A DNA stretch of 64,000 nucleotides. Source: Sphingobacterium phlebotomi. GTDB lineage: Bacteria; Bacteroidota; Bacteroidia; Sphingobacteriales; Sphingobacteriaceae. Below, piece after piece: positions 18,964 to 28,695 of the stretch. The notes under the pieces were generated by a model. That model was not told the DNA's origin. It made no database searches and saw only the letters and a program-made list of their open reading frames with translations. How positions within the stretch are numbered: the stretch's first letter is position 1; the number at the start of each line of letters is the position of its first letter. The stretch is from NCBI RefSeq assembly GCF_008180195.1, contig NZ_VTAV01000010.1:76971-140970 (forward strand), given 5' to 3'. The position numbers and the translations under genes were made by a program.

Positions 18964-21900
18964 ATGTTGCTAAAAGAGTATCAGCGCGTACTACCCATTA
19001 TGAAATTAACAGCTATTTTAATGTTGATAGGCTGTTTGCACTTGAGTGCAGCGTCCTTCTCACAGACGATAACCGTTGAAGCGAAAAAAACGGAATTACA
19101 GGAACTTTTCCTTTCCATTCAGAAACAAACGGGATATCAGGTTATCTACAATAAACGATTTCTACAGCATATTGAACCGATTAGTGTTTCAGCAAGTCGT
19201 ATGCCATTGAAAAATTTTCTAGAATTGATTCTAAATCCACAGGGGCTGACCTATGAAATTCGAGAAAAGACCATTATGATTGGTCGAGCTCATGCAAGAC
19301 CAGTCAACCGGAAGACTAAAACCGTACCCACGGCTCTTCAAGAGCGCGTTTATTCTGGGAAGGTGACAGACGAACAAGGAGCTCCGTTAGCAGGTATATC
19401 CGTTTCCATAAAGGGAACAAATGTTTCTACCGGGACAGATGAACAAGGAAATTATCAGCTAAAAATAGCAACAGAGAAACCCATGCTCGTATTTAATGGT
19501 GTAGGATATGAGCGGCAAGAAATTGCGGTAGACCAGCATCAGGTCATTAACATCGTGATGAAGGTTCTGGTAAGTGACTTAGACGAGGTTGTGGTCGTAG
19601 GATACGGTACGCAGCGGAGAGCTGATGTAACAGGATCTATTGCCGTTGTCAAGATGGAGGAAAAAGAAAAGCAAACCATTACACATGCTTCACAAGCTTT
19701 GTATGGTACAAGCGGTGTCTGGATCAATCAAGCCGGCGCTAAACCTGGGGGGGATGCGACCACGATACGTATCCGCGGTGTAAATACCTTGAGCAATGCG
19801 AATCCTCTGGTGCTCTTGGATGGAATAGAGTATAATATGAGTGAAGTCGATCCTGCTGATATAGAGAGTATTACTGTTTTGAAGGATGCGTCAGCTGCTA
19901 TTTATGGTTCCAGAGCATCAAATGGCGTGGTCTTGATTACATCTAAAAAGGGTAAAGCTGGTAGAACAACAGTAGACGTGCGAAGTCACGGAGGAATGCA
20001 ACAGGCTAGCTTCTTGCCGGATGTGGTGGACGACCCCATTCTATATATGCAGATGCGGAACAGAGCAGAAGTCAACTCTGGTAAAACAGCGATTACCTAT
20101 ACCCAAGAGCAGATCGATGAATATCGGGCGGGAATGGCGGAAGATCCGTCTATTTATCCGGTATCCAATTGGTTTGACATTGCGTTGGATAATGGTTGGT
20201 TACAACAACATAACGCTCGGATAACCGGAGGTAACGAACAGTTTAATTTTACGGTAGGAGGTGGTTACATGTACCAAAAAGGGGTATTTATTGATAATGA
20301 CGACGCTAAACGCTATTCTTTTGATATTAAAGTATCTGCTCAGGCAACCCCTAAATTGAAAATCAATGCGGGTATTATCGGAAACCTTCGAGAATACAAT
20401 GAAGTTGGGTATGGTACCGGCACGGTCATGAACACCATTATGCGTGGCTTGCCTATTATGTCGGACTATCACCGCAATAATTATTATGGTTCTACTTGGC
20501 TCTATACACCGGGACGTAATAATATTGAGAACCCACGAATGCAGGTTGAACAAGGGTTTACCTACCGTGATTATCAGGAAACATTGACTAATTTAAACCT
20601 GGAATATAAACTGCCTTTTAACATTACCTATCACAATACGATGGGCTATCGCCGAGTAGACCATTTTAGTAAAGACTTTTTGCCGCAAATGTACACGATC
20701 GATCCAAAGACGGGGGATGTAAGAAATTTCAACGCTTCTGCACCACGGTTGAAAGATTGGGACTCGTTGTTGAAGCAGTTCACCCTGTCACATCGATTGG
20801 ATTATGAACAGCAATTCGGAGATCACCGTATACATGCCATGCTGGGGCAGGAATATCAAGTGAACGATGCTCGTAATTTTCAAGCCTATAATTGGGGGTT
20901 TTATGATAATACACTTTATGAACTCAATGCATTGTCAGACCAGACAAACGCGCAGGCGACAGGAACGTCAACCCTTGATAAATTGGCCTCTGTCTATTCA
21001 CGTTTAGTGTATGATTATCAAGGGAAGTATATGCTGGAAGGGAGCTTACGATACGACGGTTCTTCCATGTTTGCACCGGGCAATCAATGGTCTTTTTTTC
21101 CGTCTGTATCGGCTGGATGGGTGATTAGTAACGAAAATTTCTTTAACAGCAATAACATTGATATGCTAAAGTTTAGAGCTTCTGTCGGAAAACTAGGTAA
21201 TCAAGCAGTAAGTCGGTTTGCCTATAATAGTGTAGTTAACATCAGTAACAGCTATAATTATAGTTTTGGAGGAGCAATGGCTGGGGGGGCAGCTATTACG
21301 GCATTAACAGACCGAAATATACGCTGGGAATCCACACTTTCTTACAATGCCGGTGTGGATATGAGTTTGTTGAACAATAAATTAACTATTACAGCCGATT
21401 ATTTTCATAAGCGTACGTTTGACATCCTGCGTGCTATTTCCATTCCAAGCCAGATTGGCGGCTTAACAGGACCTACAATTAACCTAGGAAAAGTGGACAA
21501 CAAAGGTTGGGAATTGGGTTTTAATTTCAACGATAGCAAAGGAGATTTCCATTATGCTGCAAACGGATCTGTTAGCTATGTCAAGAACAAGGTCGTGGAT
21601 ATCGACGGACAGCAGGTTATCTCCGGTAGATATATTATTAAAGAAGGTCATTCTATCAATTCTTACTTCCTATACGATGCAGTAGGCTATTATCAAACGC
21701 AAGAAGAAATTGATAACGAGCAGGCGGTTTATGGTACGCGGTCTAAATTGCGGCCCGGTTATATCAAGTATGCGAATCACAACGGTGATAATTATATTGA
21801 TGATGAGGACAAAGTTATTACTGGGAGTACAATTCCTGATTACACCTATGGATTTGGAGCGCGGCTAGGGTACAAGAATCTTATGTTAGAAGCTCAATTT

Positions 21901-22317
21901 CAAGGTGTAGCCAATGTCGACGTCTATCCAACGGGTAACGTGGCATTTCCGTTCAATAACGGCGCGGGCGTCACGTATGACTGGGCGCGTGAGTCATGGA
22001 CACCAGATAATCGAAATTCGAAATTACCACTATTAACAACATACACCGATGCAAACGAAAATTTTATCAATTCGACTTTTTGGTTACAGGATGCTTCTTA
22101 TCTACGAATGAAAAATATCTCATTAACATTTAATGTGCCCGATACTTGGTTGAAAACGTGGGGTAGTAGCAGATTATCCATATACGTGAGCGGACAAAAT
22201 TTGTGGACGATTAGCAAGTTTAAGATGTGGGATCCAGAGATGACGATTACCCGAGGGGATTTGTATGAATACCCTAATTTAAAAAGCTATAGTGCAGGTT
22301 TGAATTTAACTTTTTAA
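18964..22317 (+). CDS. SusC-family TonB-dependent transducer with STN domain
   Basis: A 1117-residue outer-membrane importer. The signal peptide is around LTAILMLIGCLHLSAASFSQ. An STN domain follows (about 42-110, ITVEAKKTELQELFLSIQKQ), which signals to FecR. Next is a carboxypeptidase-regulatory-like domain (about 128-205, SGKVTDEQGAPLAGISVSIKGT). The TonB box/plug region begins DEVVVVGYGTQRRADVTGSI and contains IRIRGVNTL. The 22-strand barrel ends in SYSAGLNLTF. The STN domain marks it as regulated by the adjacent sigma/FecR pair. The substrate is unknown. susD begins 9 bp downstream. Confidence 0.95.
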   Translation: MLLKEYQRVLPIMKLTAILMLIGCLHLSAASFSQTITVEAKKTELQELFLSIQKQTGYQVIYNKRFLQHIEPISVSASRMPLKNFLELILNPQGLTYEIREKTIMIGRAHARPVNRKTKTVPTALQERVYSGKVTDEQGAPLAGISVSIKGTNVSTGTDEQGNYQLKIATEKPMLVFNGVGYERQEIAVDQHQVINIVMKVLVSDLDEVVVVGYGTQRRADVTGSIAVVKMEEKEKQTITHASQALYGTSGVWINQAGAKPGGDATTIRIRGVNTLSNANPLVLLDGIEYNMSEVDPADIESITVLKDASAAIYGSRASNGVVLITSKKGKAGRTTVDVRSHGGMQQASFLPDVVDDPILYMQMRNRAEVNSGKTAITYTQEQIDEYRAGMAEDPSIYPVSNWFDIALDNGWLQQHNARITGGNEQFNFTVGGGYMYQKGVFIDNDDAKRYSFDIKVSAQATPKLKINAGIIGNLREYNEVGYGTGTVMNTIMRGLPIMSDYHRNNYYGSTWLYTPGRNNIENPRMQVEQGFTYRDYQETLTNLNLEYKLPFNITYHNTMGYRRVDHFSKDFLPQMYTIDPKTGDVRNFNASAPRLKDWDSLLKQFTLSHRLDYEQQFGDHRIHAMLGQEYQVNDARNFQAYNWGFYDNTLYELNALSDQTNAQATGTSTLDKLASVYSRLVYDYQGKYMLEGSLRYDGSSMFAPGNQWSFFPSVSAGWVISNENFFNSNNIDMLKFRASVGKLGNQAVSRFAYNSVVNISNSYNYSFGGAMAGGAAITALTDRNIRWESTLSYNAGVDMSLLNNKLTITADYFHKRTFDILRAISIPSQIGGLTGPTINLGKVDNKGWELGFNFNDSKGDFHYAANGSVSYVKNKVVDIDGQQVISGRYIIKEGHSINSYFLYDAVGYYQTQEEIDNEQAVYGTRSKLRPGYIKYANHNGDNYIDDEDKVITGSTIPDYTYGFGARLGYKNLMLEAQFQGVANVDVYPTGNVAFPFNNGAGVTYDWARESWTPDNRNSKLPLLTTYTDANENFINSTFWLQDASYLRMKNISLTFNVPDTWLKTWGSSRLSIYVSGQNLWTISKFKMWDPEMTITRGDLYEYPNLKSYSAGLNLTF

Positions 22318-22326
22318 GGAACAACG

Positions 22327-23910
22327 ATGAACAAGATCTTTTTATATTCACTATTAGCCGTATCGTTATTTGCCTCATGTGATTTGACGGTAGCTCCCAC
22401 TGATCGATATGATCAGGAAACCTTTTGGTTAGGGGATAAAACGGCGCGAGCAGGTTTGACCGGATGTTATGCCGTGCTTACGGAGGCATCCTTGTATGGT
22501 AATGCTTCTGTGTTATGGGAAGAAGCCGCTTCCCCAAATGCTTATAATTATGATAACCGGATGGGCTGGAATGCTATTGCCCTGGGAACACATACGACGG
22601 ACCTATCCATCATTAACGGAAGGTGGACTGCTGCTTATCGAGGGATTGGTCGATGTAATGCCTTGTTAGATAATATCGATAGAAATACGGTATTATCAAG
22701 CACAGAAATCACCCAGATGAAAGCAGAGGCCAGATTTTTGCGTGCATTGTATTATCAGATACTGGTAACGTATTATAAAGATGTGCCTTTGATTCTGTCC
22801 GAACCGCAGCTGGAACAAAATGATCTGCCACGTGCAGCACACGCAGAAGTAGTTGATTTTATCATAAAGGAGCTGGATGAAATTACGCCATTGTTACCTA
22901 TACGTAATAGTAATAATAGCGATTATGGGCGCCCGACCCGTGGTGCGGCATTAGCGTTGAAGGCTCGCCTTTTACTCTTTGAAGCGTCACCGTTGCTTAA
23001 TGTAGAAGGTGCACGGCATAAATGGGAGACAGCAGCAAATGCAGCACAGGCAGTTATGGATTTAGGTGTTTACAGCTTGCAAGGTAATTATCGAAGCTTG
23101 TTTTCCGTATCGGCAGAAAATGGCGTCGAGAATATATTTGATATACAATTTATTAATGAACCCAATATGGGAAGCAGTTTTGATGTTACGTTAAGGCAAT
23201 TTAATAATGCTGCTCCCATTAAGAATTTGATCGATAGCTACTGGATGATAGATGGTTTGCCACGTAGCCGTTCGACGTATGCTAATTCGCCCGCTTATGA
23301 AAATATGGACCCTCGTTTTAAAATGACGGTGGTTTATCCTGGATCTACTTTTATGGGGGAGATAGCGAGAGAAGATGGCAATAATACTGTTTTCAAAACG
23401 CCACAAACAGGCTTTACCTTCAAAAAATACAGTATCTATGATGAGGCCCCTGTATCCACTGCGGAAGCACAGATTGGAGAAAATCTGTCTGAAATCAATT
23501 ATATGGTTTTACGCTATGCGGACGTCTTGTTGATGTATGCCGAAGCCAAAAATGAATTAGGCGAATTGACAGAAGATGTGTGGAATACCACCGTGCGCGA
23601 AATACGCAGACGTGCTGGATTTTCCGTTGCTTCTGCTTTAGAGTATCCCGGTGGCGATTCGGATTTGTTGCGTGAACATATTCGTTATGAACGGCGTGCA
23701 GAGTTTGCCGGCGAGGGATATTACTACAATGATATTCGCCGCTGGAAGATAGCGGAAACTGTGATGCAGGGACCTATTCAAAAGCATGATGGCACCAATA
23801 TTATTACGCGCACATTTGACGCCGGCAGAGACTACTGGTGGCCGGTATCATCTACACAAATGGAATTGAATCCGAATCTTAGACCTAACAACCCTGGATG
23901 GGGTGAATAA
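22327..23910 (+). CDS. SusD/RagB-family surface lipoprotein
   Basis: A 527-residue lidded partner of SusC. Its lipoprotein signal peptide ends in LFASC (Cys about residue 19). The N-terminal SusD-like TPR region includes GRCNALLDNIDRN and MKAEARFLRALYYQILVTYYKDVPL. The C-terminal SusD_RagB region includes YMVLRYADVLLMYAEAKNELGE, IRRRAGF and IRYERRAEFAGEGYYYNDIRRWKIAE. It captures the substrate at the cell surface and closes over the SusC barrel. It sits 14 bp before the next lipoprotein gene. Confidence 0.95.
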   Translation: MNKIFLYSLLAVSLFASCDLTVAPTDRYDQETFWLGDKTARAGLTGCYAVLTEASLYGNASVLWEEAASPNAYNYDNRMGWNAIALGTHTTDLSIINGRWTAAYRGIGRCNALLDNIDRNTVLSSTEITQMKAEARFLRALYYQILVTYYKDVPLILSEPQLEQNDLPRAAHAEVVDFIIKELDEITPLLPIRNSNNSDYGRPTRGAALALKARLLLFEASPLLNVEGARHKWETAANAAQAVMDLGVYSLQGNYRSLFSVSAENGVENIFDIQFINEPNMGSSFDVTLRQFNNAAPIKNLIDSYWMIDGLPRSRSTYANSPAYENMDPRFKMTVVYPGSTFMGEIAREDGNNTVFKTPQTGFTFKKYSIYDEAPVSTAEAQIGENLSEINYMVLRYADVLLMYAEAKNELGELTEDVWNTTVREIRRRAGFSVASALEYPGGDSDLLREHIRYERRAEFAGEGYYYNDIRRWKIAETVMQGPIQKHDGTNIITRTFDAGRDYWWPVSSTQMELNPNLRPNNPGWGE

Positions 23911-23924
23911 ATACCCAAGTAATC

Positions 23925-24953
23925 ATGAATAAAATGCATATATTAAATAAAGGTTTTTTAATCATACTCTCTTTATTGTTGTTGTCCTGTAAAGGAGATG
24001 AACTACCTATATTGGATTTTTCGGACCCATTTGGGGATAGTGCAGATAATGAGCATCCCGTGCCCGACTTGAAAGATAGTAAGCGTCCTGTCCTCATTAG
24101 CGAGCAGTCTGAAAGTCAGGCGCTGATTGTAGATTCATTAAGTAAGGGTATCATGTGGCATTGGAAAGCCTACGAACACTTAAGCAGTAGCCAAGCAGCA
24201 TGGTTTAAAGATATAGACGAAGCAAAAGCCGTATACAATCAAGAATATGTTTTGATTACGGCGTCGAGTGGTGGAGCAGCATTAATTCGTGTCTCCGATA
24301 AGAAAATCATGTTCTACACAAATGCGAAAGGTAGTCCGCACTCGGCAGAAATGTTGCCGGATGGCAATATTATTGTCGCATGCAGTACCACTGGGACGCC
24401 GGATGGCGATGCGTTGAAATTATATCGCGTAGACTCGGAAAATCCACACGTTGAACGGGAAGTCAAACGTTATAACCTGACCTTTGGACATAATGTGGTA
24501 TGGGACAAAGAGCGCGAGGTTTTATGGGCAACAGATGATCAAAACCTGTATACGTATACCTACGATAATACAAATCCCGATGATCCGGAATTAACTAGGA
24601 ATGCGGAGTTTTTTCCTTTGCCCGATGTGTCTCCCCACGACCTGTTTCCGGTATATGGTGAGGACAAATTGTACCTGACGACAGCCAGTCACATTTACAT
24701 CTTTGATATTGCGACCAAAACCTTTGAACGGCATGCCTATTCAAAAGCAAATATTAAATCGGTGTCAGACGGACCGGCAGATTTTGGTACCTTGATTATC
24801 GAACCCAATAACTCGTATTGGACCAATCGGGTTACCAACGTAATGGGAAGTAGTGTTTTCTTCAAGGATACCTATAGAATGTACAAAGCCCGTTGGTTCA
24901 TTGACAATCCTTTTAGTTATCCAAGTGATCATCCTTATAGACAAAGTAAATAA
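23925..24953 (+). CDS. Surface lipoprotein with predicted beta-propeller (DUF6528-like)
   Basis: A 342-residue lipoprotein (signal peptide IILSLLLLSCKGDE). The mature part is built from repeated four-strand blade-like units such as SKGIMWHWKAYEH, VLITASSGGAALIRVSDKKIMFYT, ILPDGNIIVACST-like, HNVVWDKEREVLWATDDQNLYTY and HDLFPVYGEDKLYLTTASHIYIFD. It resembles Bacteroidota DUF6528-type propellers that accompany SusCD pairs, but no catalytic residues are recognisable. It probably binds the imported ligand at the cell surface. The gene is 14 bp after susD and 2 bp before the FISUMP gene. Confidence 0.75.
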   Translation: MNKMHILNKGFLIILSLLLLSCKGDELPILDFSDPFGDSADNEHPVPDLKDSKRPVLISEQSESQALIVDSLSKGIMWHWKAYEHLSSSQAAWFKDIDEAKAVYNQEYVLITASSGGAALIRVSDKKIMFYTNAKGSPHSAEMLPDGNIIVACSTTGTPDGDALKLYRVDSENPHVEREVKRYNLTFGHNVVWDKEREVLWATDDQNLYTYTYDNTNPDDPELTRNAEFFPLPDVSPHDLFPVYGEDKLYLTTASHIYIFDIATKTFERHAYSKANIKSVSDGPADFGTLIIEPNNSYWTNRVTNVMGSSVFFKDTYRMYKARWFIDNPFSYPSDHPYRQSK

Positions 24954-24955
24954 TA

Positions 24956-26161
24956 ATGAATACGCGAAAAATATGTTTAGGATTTATGGGATTAACGGTG
25001 TTTTTTGTTATTCTCTCCTGTAAAAAAGACAAAGAGACAGACGTTATGCAACCCGATTTTATTCAAACGTCTCTTCCGGCGTCTATGTCCATCGATGGTG
25101 GAATAGAATTTGACCTTTATATTCCAGATAATGAGGAGGGGGTACGGTACGATTGGGTTTTACCTGATTTATTAACACTAACAGCTGGGGAAGGAACCAA
25201 TCGTATAACGGTGGTTGGAGGTGAAGAAGGTGGTGTTGTCCAAGAGAAAAGCATTGGCGTTACGGCGGATCGTGTAGGGAACAGAAGTTATACACGCTGG
25301 CTGTATAAAGAAATAGCTGTCTTAACACCGCCGCCAACGTTGCCCAATTATCGGACAAAGCGTTATGGTGCTAAAACTTGGATGATAGAGAATCTAAATG
25401 AGGCGGGTGAAGATGGCAATCTTGGATGGACATATAATAATGACCCCGGGAAAGCAGACATATATGGTCGGTTGTATACTTGGCACGAAGCGATGACGGG
25501 TGTTTCGAATGCCACCGAAGGACAGAACCCGTATACTTGGGGCAGTAGCGGAACAGACGACGTTGGGAATTCCTATATTCTGGACGGCACTTACGTCAAT
25601 TCGTACAATATACAGATACAGGGGGCGTGCCCCGAGGGTTGGCACATCCCGAATATGAATGATTGGTACGACCTGCTGGTAGCGATTAAACAGGAGTATG
25701 GTATACCTGGAAACAGCCTCGCGGATGTGGCGAATAGCAAGGACGGGTATATTATTGCCTGGGGTAGAGAAACGGGTGTAGTAAACGCTATGAACCTCAC
25801 TAATTGGGGTGTTATTGGGCCATATCTAAAAGGAAGTAATCCGATGAGTGTAGGCGGTTTGTGGCAAGGAGGGACCACCTTTAACTATGGCGGTAATGCG
25901 GTGTTTCCAAGTGGTGCTTACCCGCTATATAAAGATAAAAGCAGTGAGCTAGAATTTAATATCTTGCCGAGCGGTAGAAGAACGGCAGCGTCTGTCTTCA
26001 ACGATGAAGGCCTATACTCTTATCATTGGGTAGCTTATCGCGGTGCAGCTAGTCCTAACAACCCGCTAAGGTTGACAATTGGTTCGAGCAATGCCAATTT
26101 TTCCAATGGATTGGCTAATCCACTCGACGCACATTGCTTACGCTGTGTCGCCAATTACTAA
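24956..26161 (+). CDS. FISUMP-domain lipoprotein
   Basis: A 401-residue lipoprotein (FFVILSCKKDKE). Residues about 40-110 look like an Ig/PKD-like beta domain. From RYGAKTWMIENLNEAGEDG onward it matches the Fibrobacter succinogenes major paralogous (FISUMP) domain: DIYGRLYTWHEAM, GACPEGWHIPNMNDWYDLL, FPSGAYPLYKDKSSELEFNILPSGRR and the final HCLRCVANY. FISUMP modules are surface domains of unclear ligand. It is the last gene of the sigma-FecR-SusCD operon and a strong terminator follows within 10 bp. Confidence 0.85.
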   Translation: MNTRKICLGFMGLTVFFVILSCKKDKETDVMQPDFIQTSLPASMSIDGGIEFDLYIPDNEEGVRYDWVLPDLLTLTAGEGTNRITVVGGEEGGVVQEKSIGVTADRVGNRSYTRWLYKEIAVLTPPPTLPNYRTKRYGAKTWMIENLNEAGEDGNLGWTYNNDPGKADIYGRLYTWHEAMTGVSNATEGQNPYTWGSSGTDDVGNSYILDGTYVNSYNIQIQGACPEGWHIPNMNDWYDLLVAIKQEYGIPGNSLADVANSKDGYIIAWGRETGVVNAMNLTNWGVIGPYLKGSNPMSVGGLWQGGTTFNYGGNAVFPSGAYPLYKDKSSELEFNILPSGRRTAASVFNDEGLYSYHWVAYRGAASPNNPLRLTIGSSNANFSNGLANPLDAHCLRCVANY

Positions 26162-26165
26162 GGAT

Positions 26166-26215
26166 AACGAAAACCTGCCAAAAGATTGTCCTTTAATTTT
26201 TGGCAGGTTTTCGTT
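26166..26215 (+). terminator. Terminator of the SusCD operon
   Basis: A perfect 18-bp stem (26166-26183 with 26198-26215; core CCTGCC/GGCAGG) has A-rich left and T-rich right arms and lies 5 bp past the FISUMP gene stop. The symmetry could also let it act on the opposite strand. Confidence 0.9.
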
Positions 26216-26335
26216 TAATATTCTTTCTCCGGGAATGATTCGTTCTAAACCTTTCGCATGATGCCGAGTCTAATTTAAGAAATTGGTGAAAATATTATGT
26301 TTCTAATAATTTTTTAATAAAAAAACTATACTGCT

Positions 26336-26370
26336 ATTGCATAAAAGAAAAAAATAATTTTTTACTTTTG
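26336..26370 (+). promoter_or_regulatory. Candidate promoter of the arginine operon
   Basis: TACTTTTG (26363-26370) fits the Bacteroidota -7 box TAnnTTTG. A TTGC (26337-26340) about 22 bp upstream is a weak -33 element. It would start transcription roughly 15 bp before the ATG of the short arginine-containing ORF and about 265 bp before the GNAT gene. Confidence 0.45.
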
Positions 26371-26389
26371 TATTGTTAAAAACGGATAA

Positions 26390-26524
26390 ATGAATTTTAT
26401 AAAGCTATATATGTTTGTTCCTGCACAGCTTCCGAAGAAGTTTGTAAGGGATATGTTGTATACTTTGAAAGGGTTCAATTGTCCTATATTACGACTCCGA
26501 CGACCTATTCTGCCTCGAGCTTGA
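26390..26524 (+). CDS. Possible 44-residue arginine leader peptide
   Basis: A short ORF just downstream of a TAnnTTTG box and upstream of the GNAT-argG-argC genes. Its end reads CPILRLRRPILPRA: four CGA arginine codons (26492, 26498, 26501, 26516) in nine codons, with a fifth Arg codon earlier. A 7-bp stem (CTGCCTC 26510-26516 with GAGGCAG 26529-26535) straddles its stop. The stretch CGACCTA (26501-26507), which contains an Arg codon, is exactly complementary to TAGGTCG (26628-26634), just upstream of the GNAT start. That fits a stalling-controlled leader. The peptide is too short to test by homology by eye, so this stays an inference. Confidence 0.45.
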   Translation: MNFIKLYMFVPAQLPKKFVRDMLYTLKGFNCPILRLRRPILPRA

Positions 26525-26643
26525 TTGGGAGGCAGGACAACATCCATTATGAACAATCACTCGGCTCGGTGGTTTCTCAATCGTTAATTAATAGAGTTTT
26601 GTTGAGAACACGTTATGTGTAATTTATTAGGTCGACATCTTTG

Positions 26644-27360
26644 ATGACACTTTCAGATTTTTTAGTTATTCCCGCCACTTCCGCGCATATAGAATATGCA
26701 GAAACGATTTGTAACGAAATGTTTGAGTCTGCGAAAGCTCGTGGAACAGGCATTGCTCGTCGTAAGCCGGAATACATCGTTCGCAAGATTGAGGAGGGAA
26801 AAGCGGTCATTGCCTTGCACAAGGATGGGCGCTGGGCGGGGTTTTGTTATATCGAAACCTGGGGTCACGGTGACTATGTCGCCAATTCCGGATTGATTGT
26901 AGCACCCGATTTTAGAAAAGTAGGATTGGCAAAAGCGATTAAGAAGCGTGTCTTTGATCTATCGCGCGAAAAATATCCCAAAGCGAAAATATTTGGTTTA
27001 ACCACTGGCTTGGCCGTTATGAAAATAAATTCGGATCTGGGCTATGAACCGGTAACCTATGGTGAACTGACTCAAGATGAAGAATTTTGGAAAGGCTGTC
27101 AATCCTGTGTGAACTTTGATATTTTGGTCAGTAAGGAACGTAAGAATTGTATGTGTACCGCAATGCTTTGGGATCCTATTGAGAAGGAACGCGAACTCAA
27201 AGAGAAAATTCAACGTCGTGCTGAAGCGAAGGAACGTTTGGATCGTATTGTGAAGAAACAATCACTTTTGAAACGTATTGAAGCAAAATTGTGGAAATCG
27301 TCCAAGAAGATAGTTGCTGCGGTATTCCCTGTGGGTACTGGCCTCGCGAAAAATATATAA
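26644..27360 (+). CDS. GNAT N-acyltransferase of the arginine operon
   Basis: A 238-residue GNAT-fold protein. The acetyl-CoA region reads VANSGLIVAPDFRKVGLAKAIKKRVFDLS, and a family-specific cysteine-containing segment reads FWKGCQSCVNFDILVSKERKNCMCTAMLWDP. Bacteroidota arginine clusters commonly begin with this type of GNAT, taken to be the N-acetyl- or N-succinylglutamate synthase that replaces ArgA/ArgJ. Here argG starts 141 bp downstream, supporting that role. The ATG at 26644 is chosen over the TTG one codon earlier. The exact acyl donor (acetyl- or succinyl-CoA) cannot be told. Confidence 0.82.
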   Translation: MTLSDFLVIPATSAHIEYAETICNEMFESAKARGTGIARRKPEYIVRKIEEGKAVIALHKDGRWAGFCYIETWGHGDYVANSGLIVAPDFRKVGLAKAIKKRVFDLSREKYPKAKIFGLTTGLAVMKINSDLGYEPVTYGELTQDEEFWKGCQSCVNFDILVSKERKNCMCTAMLWDPIEKERELKEKIQRRAEAKERLDRIVKKQSLLKRIEAKLWKSSKKIVAAVFPVGTGLAKNI

Positions 27361-27501
27361 TGACTATATTTGACCTCATTGCATGATGGGTAACAAGTAA
27401 AAACAATTTAATCCAATGAAACCATCATGATTTATTCAGACGACACGGGAGGCTGATAAATCTGATAGCTTCATCACCTTTTAAGAACAAATTATATATA
27501 G

Positions 27502-28695
27502 ATGAAAAAAGTAGTATTAGCGTTTAGTGGCGGTTTAGACACCTCCTTCTGTTGTATTTATCTATCGAAAGACTTAGGGTTGGAAATACATTCGGTAGTA
27601 GTCAATACGGGAGGTTTCTCTGAAAATGAATTGAAAGCTATAGAGGAACGTGCCTACGCCTTGGGCGTGAAATCCCATAGCACGATTGATGAAACCGAAA
27701 ACTACTATCGCGACACTATAAAATACCTCATTTTTGGGAATGTATTAAAAAATGCCACCTATCCACTTTCTGTATCGGCGGAGCGGGTCTGTCAAGCCAC
27801 GGCAATTGCCAATTACGCCAAGAACATTGGTGCCGCATGTGTAGCACACGGTTCGACGGGGGCTGGAAACGACCAAGTTCGTTTCGATATGATTTTTAAT
27901 ACACTTATCCCAGGCGTAGAGATTATCACACCTATCCGTGATCTTAAGCTGTCCAGAGAAGAAGAAATAGCTTATCTGGCTAAACACGGTGTAGAAATCA
28001 ATGCCGAAAAAGCAAAGTATTCTATCAATAAAGGATTATGGGGTACATCCGTCGGTGGAGCAGAAACCTTGACTTCGAATAAATACCTGCCAGAGACTGC
28101 GTGGCCTACCCCGGTGACGTCCTCCGAACCCCAAACGGTAACCATCGACTTTGTTAAAGGGGAGCCGATGGCATTGAATGGTGAACAAACAAGTGCGGTT
28201 AAGGTTATTCAACGGCTGCAAGACTTAGCGCAACCGTATGGTATCGGACGCGATATACACGTAGGGGACACCATTATCGGAATCAAGGGACGTGTCGGTT
28301 TTGAGGCCGCCGGACCGCTTATCCTTATTAAAGCCCACCATACACTGGAAAAACATACCTTAACGAAATGGCAGTTGTCTTGGAAAGATCAGATTTCTGC
28401 TTTTTATGGTAATTATATGCACGAAGGACAGATGCACGACCCCGTCATGCGGGATATCGAGGCGTTCCTCCGTTCCGCACAGGAAACAGTGACAGGACGC
28501 GTTATTATCGAATTACACCCCTATCGGTTTATCGTTGTTGGAATCGAATCCGAACATGATTTGATGTCAACTAAATTTGGTAGCTACGGCGAAATGAATG
28601 AAGGGTATACCGGGGATGATGTAAAAGGTTTTGCTAAGATATTCGGTAACCAAGCATTGATTTGGCATAAAGTTAATAGTGGAGGAGCGGAATGA
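27502..28695 (+). CDS. argG: Argininosuccinate synthase
   Basis: A 397-residue enzyme that joins citrulline and aspartate with ATP to give argininosuccinate. The N-terminal ATP-pyrophosphatase loop is LAFSGGLDTSFCCIYL. Other conserved stretches are VAHGSTGAGNDQVRFD, SINKGLWGTSVGGAE and IVVGIESEHDLMSTKFGSYGEMN. It is the second enzyme gene of this arginine cluster, and its stop overlaps the argC start by 4 bp (ATGA), indicating translational coupling. Confidence 0.96.
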   Translation: MKKVVLAFSGGLDTSFCCIYLSKDLGLEIHSVVVNTGGFSENELKAIEERAYALGVKSHSTIDETENYYRDTIKYLIFGNVLKNATYPLSVSAERVCQATAIANYAKNIGAACVAHGSTGAGNDQVRFDMIFNTLIPGVEIITPIRDLKLSREEEIAYLAKHGVEINAEKAKYSINKGLWGTSVGGAETLTSNKYLPETAWPTPVTSSEPQTVTIDFVKGEPMALNGEQTSAVKVIQRLQDLAQPYGIGRDIHVGDTIIGIKGRVGFEAAGPLILIKAHHTLEKHTLTKWQLSWKDQISAFYGNYMHEGQMHDPVMRDIEAFLRSAQETVTGRVIIELHPYRFIVVGIESEHDLMSTKFGSYGEMNEGYTGDDVKGFAKIFGNQALIWHKVNSGGAE

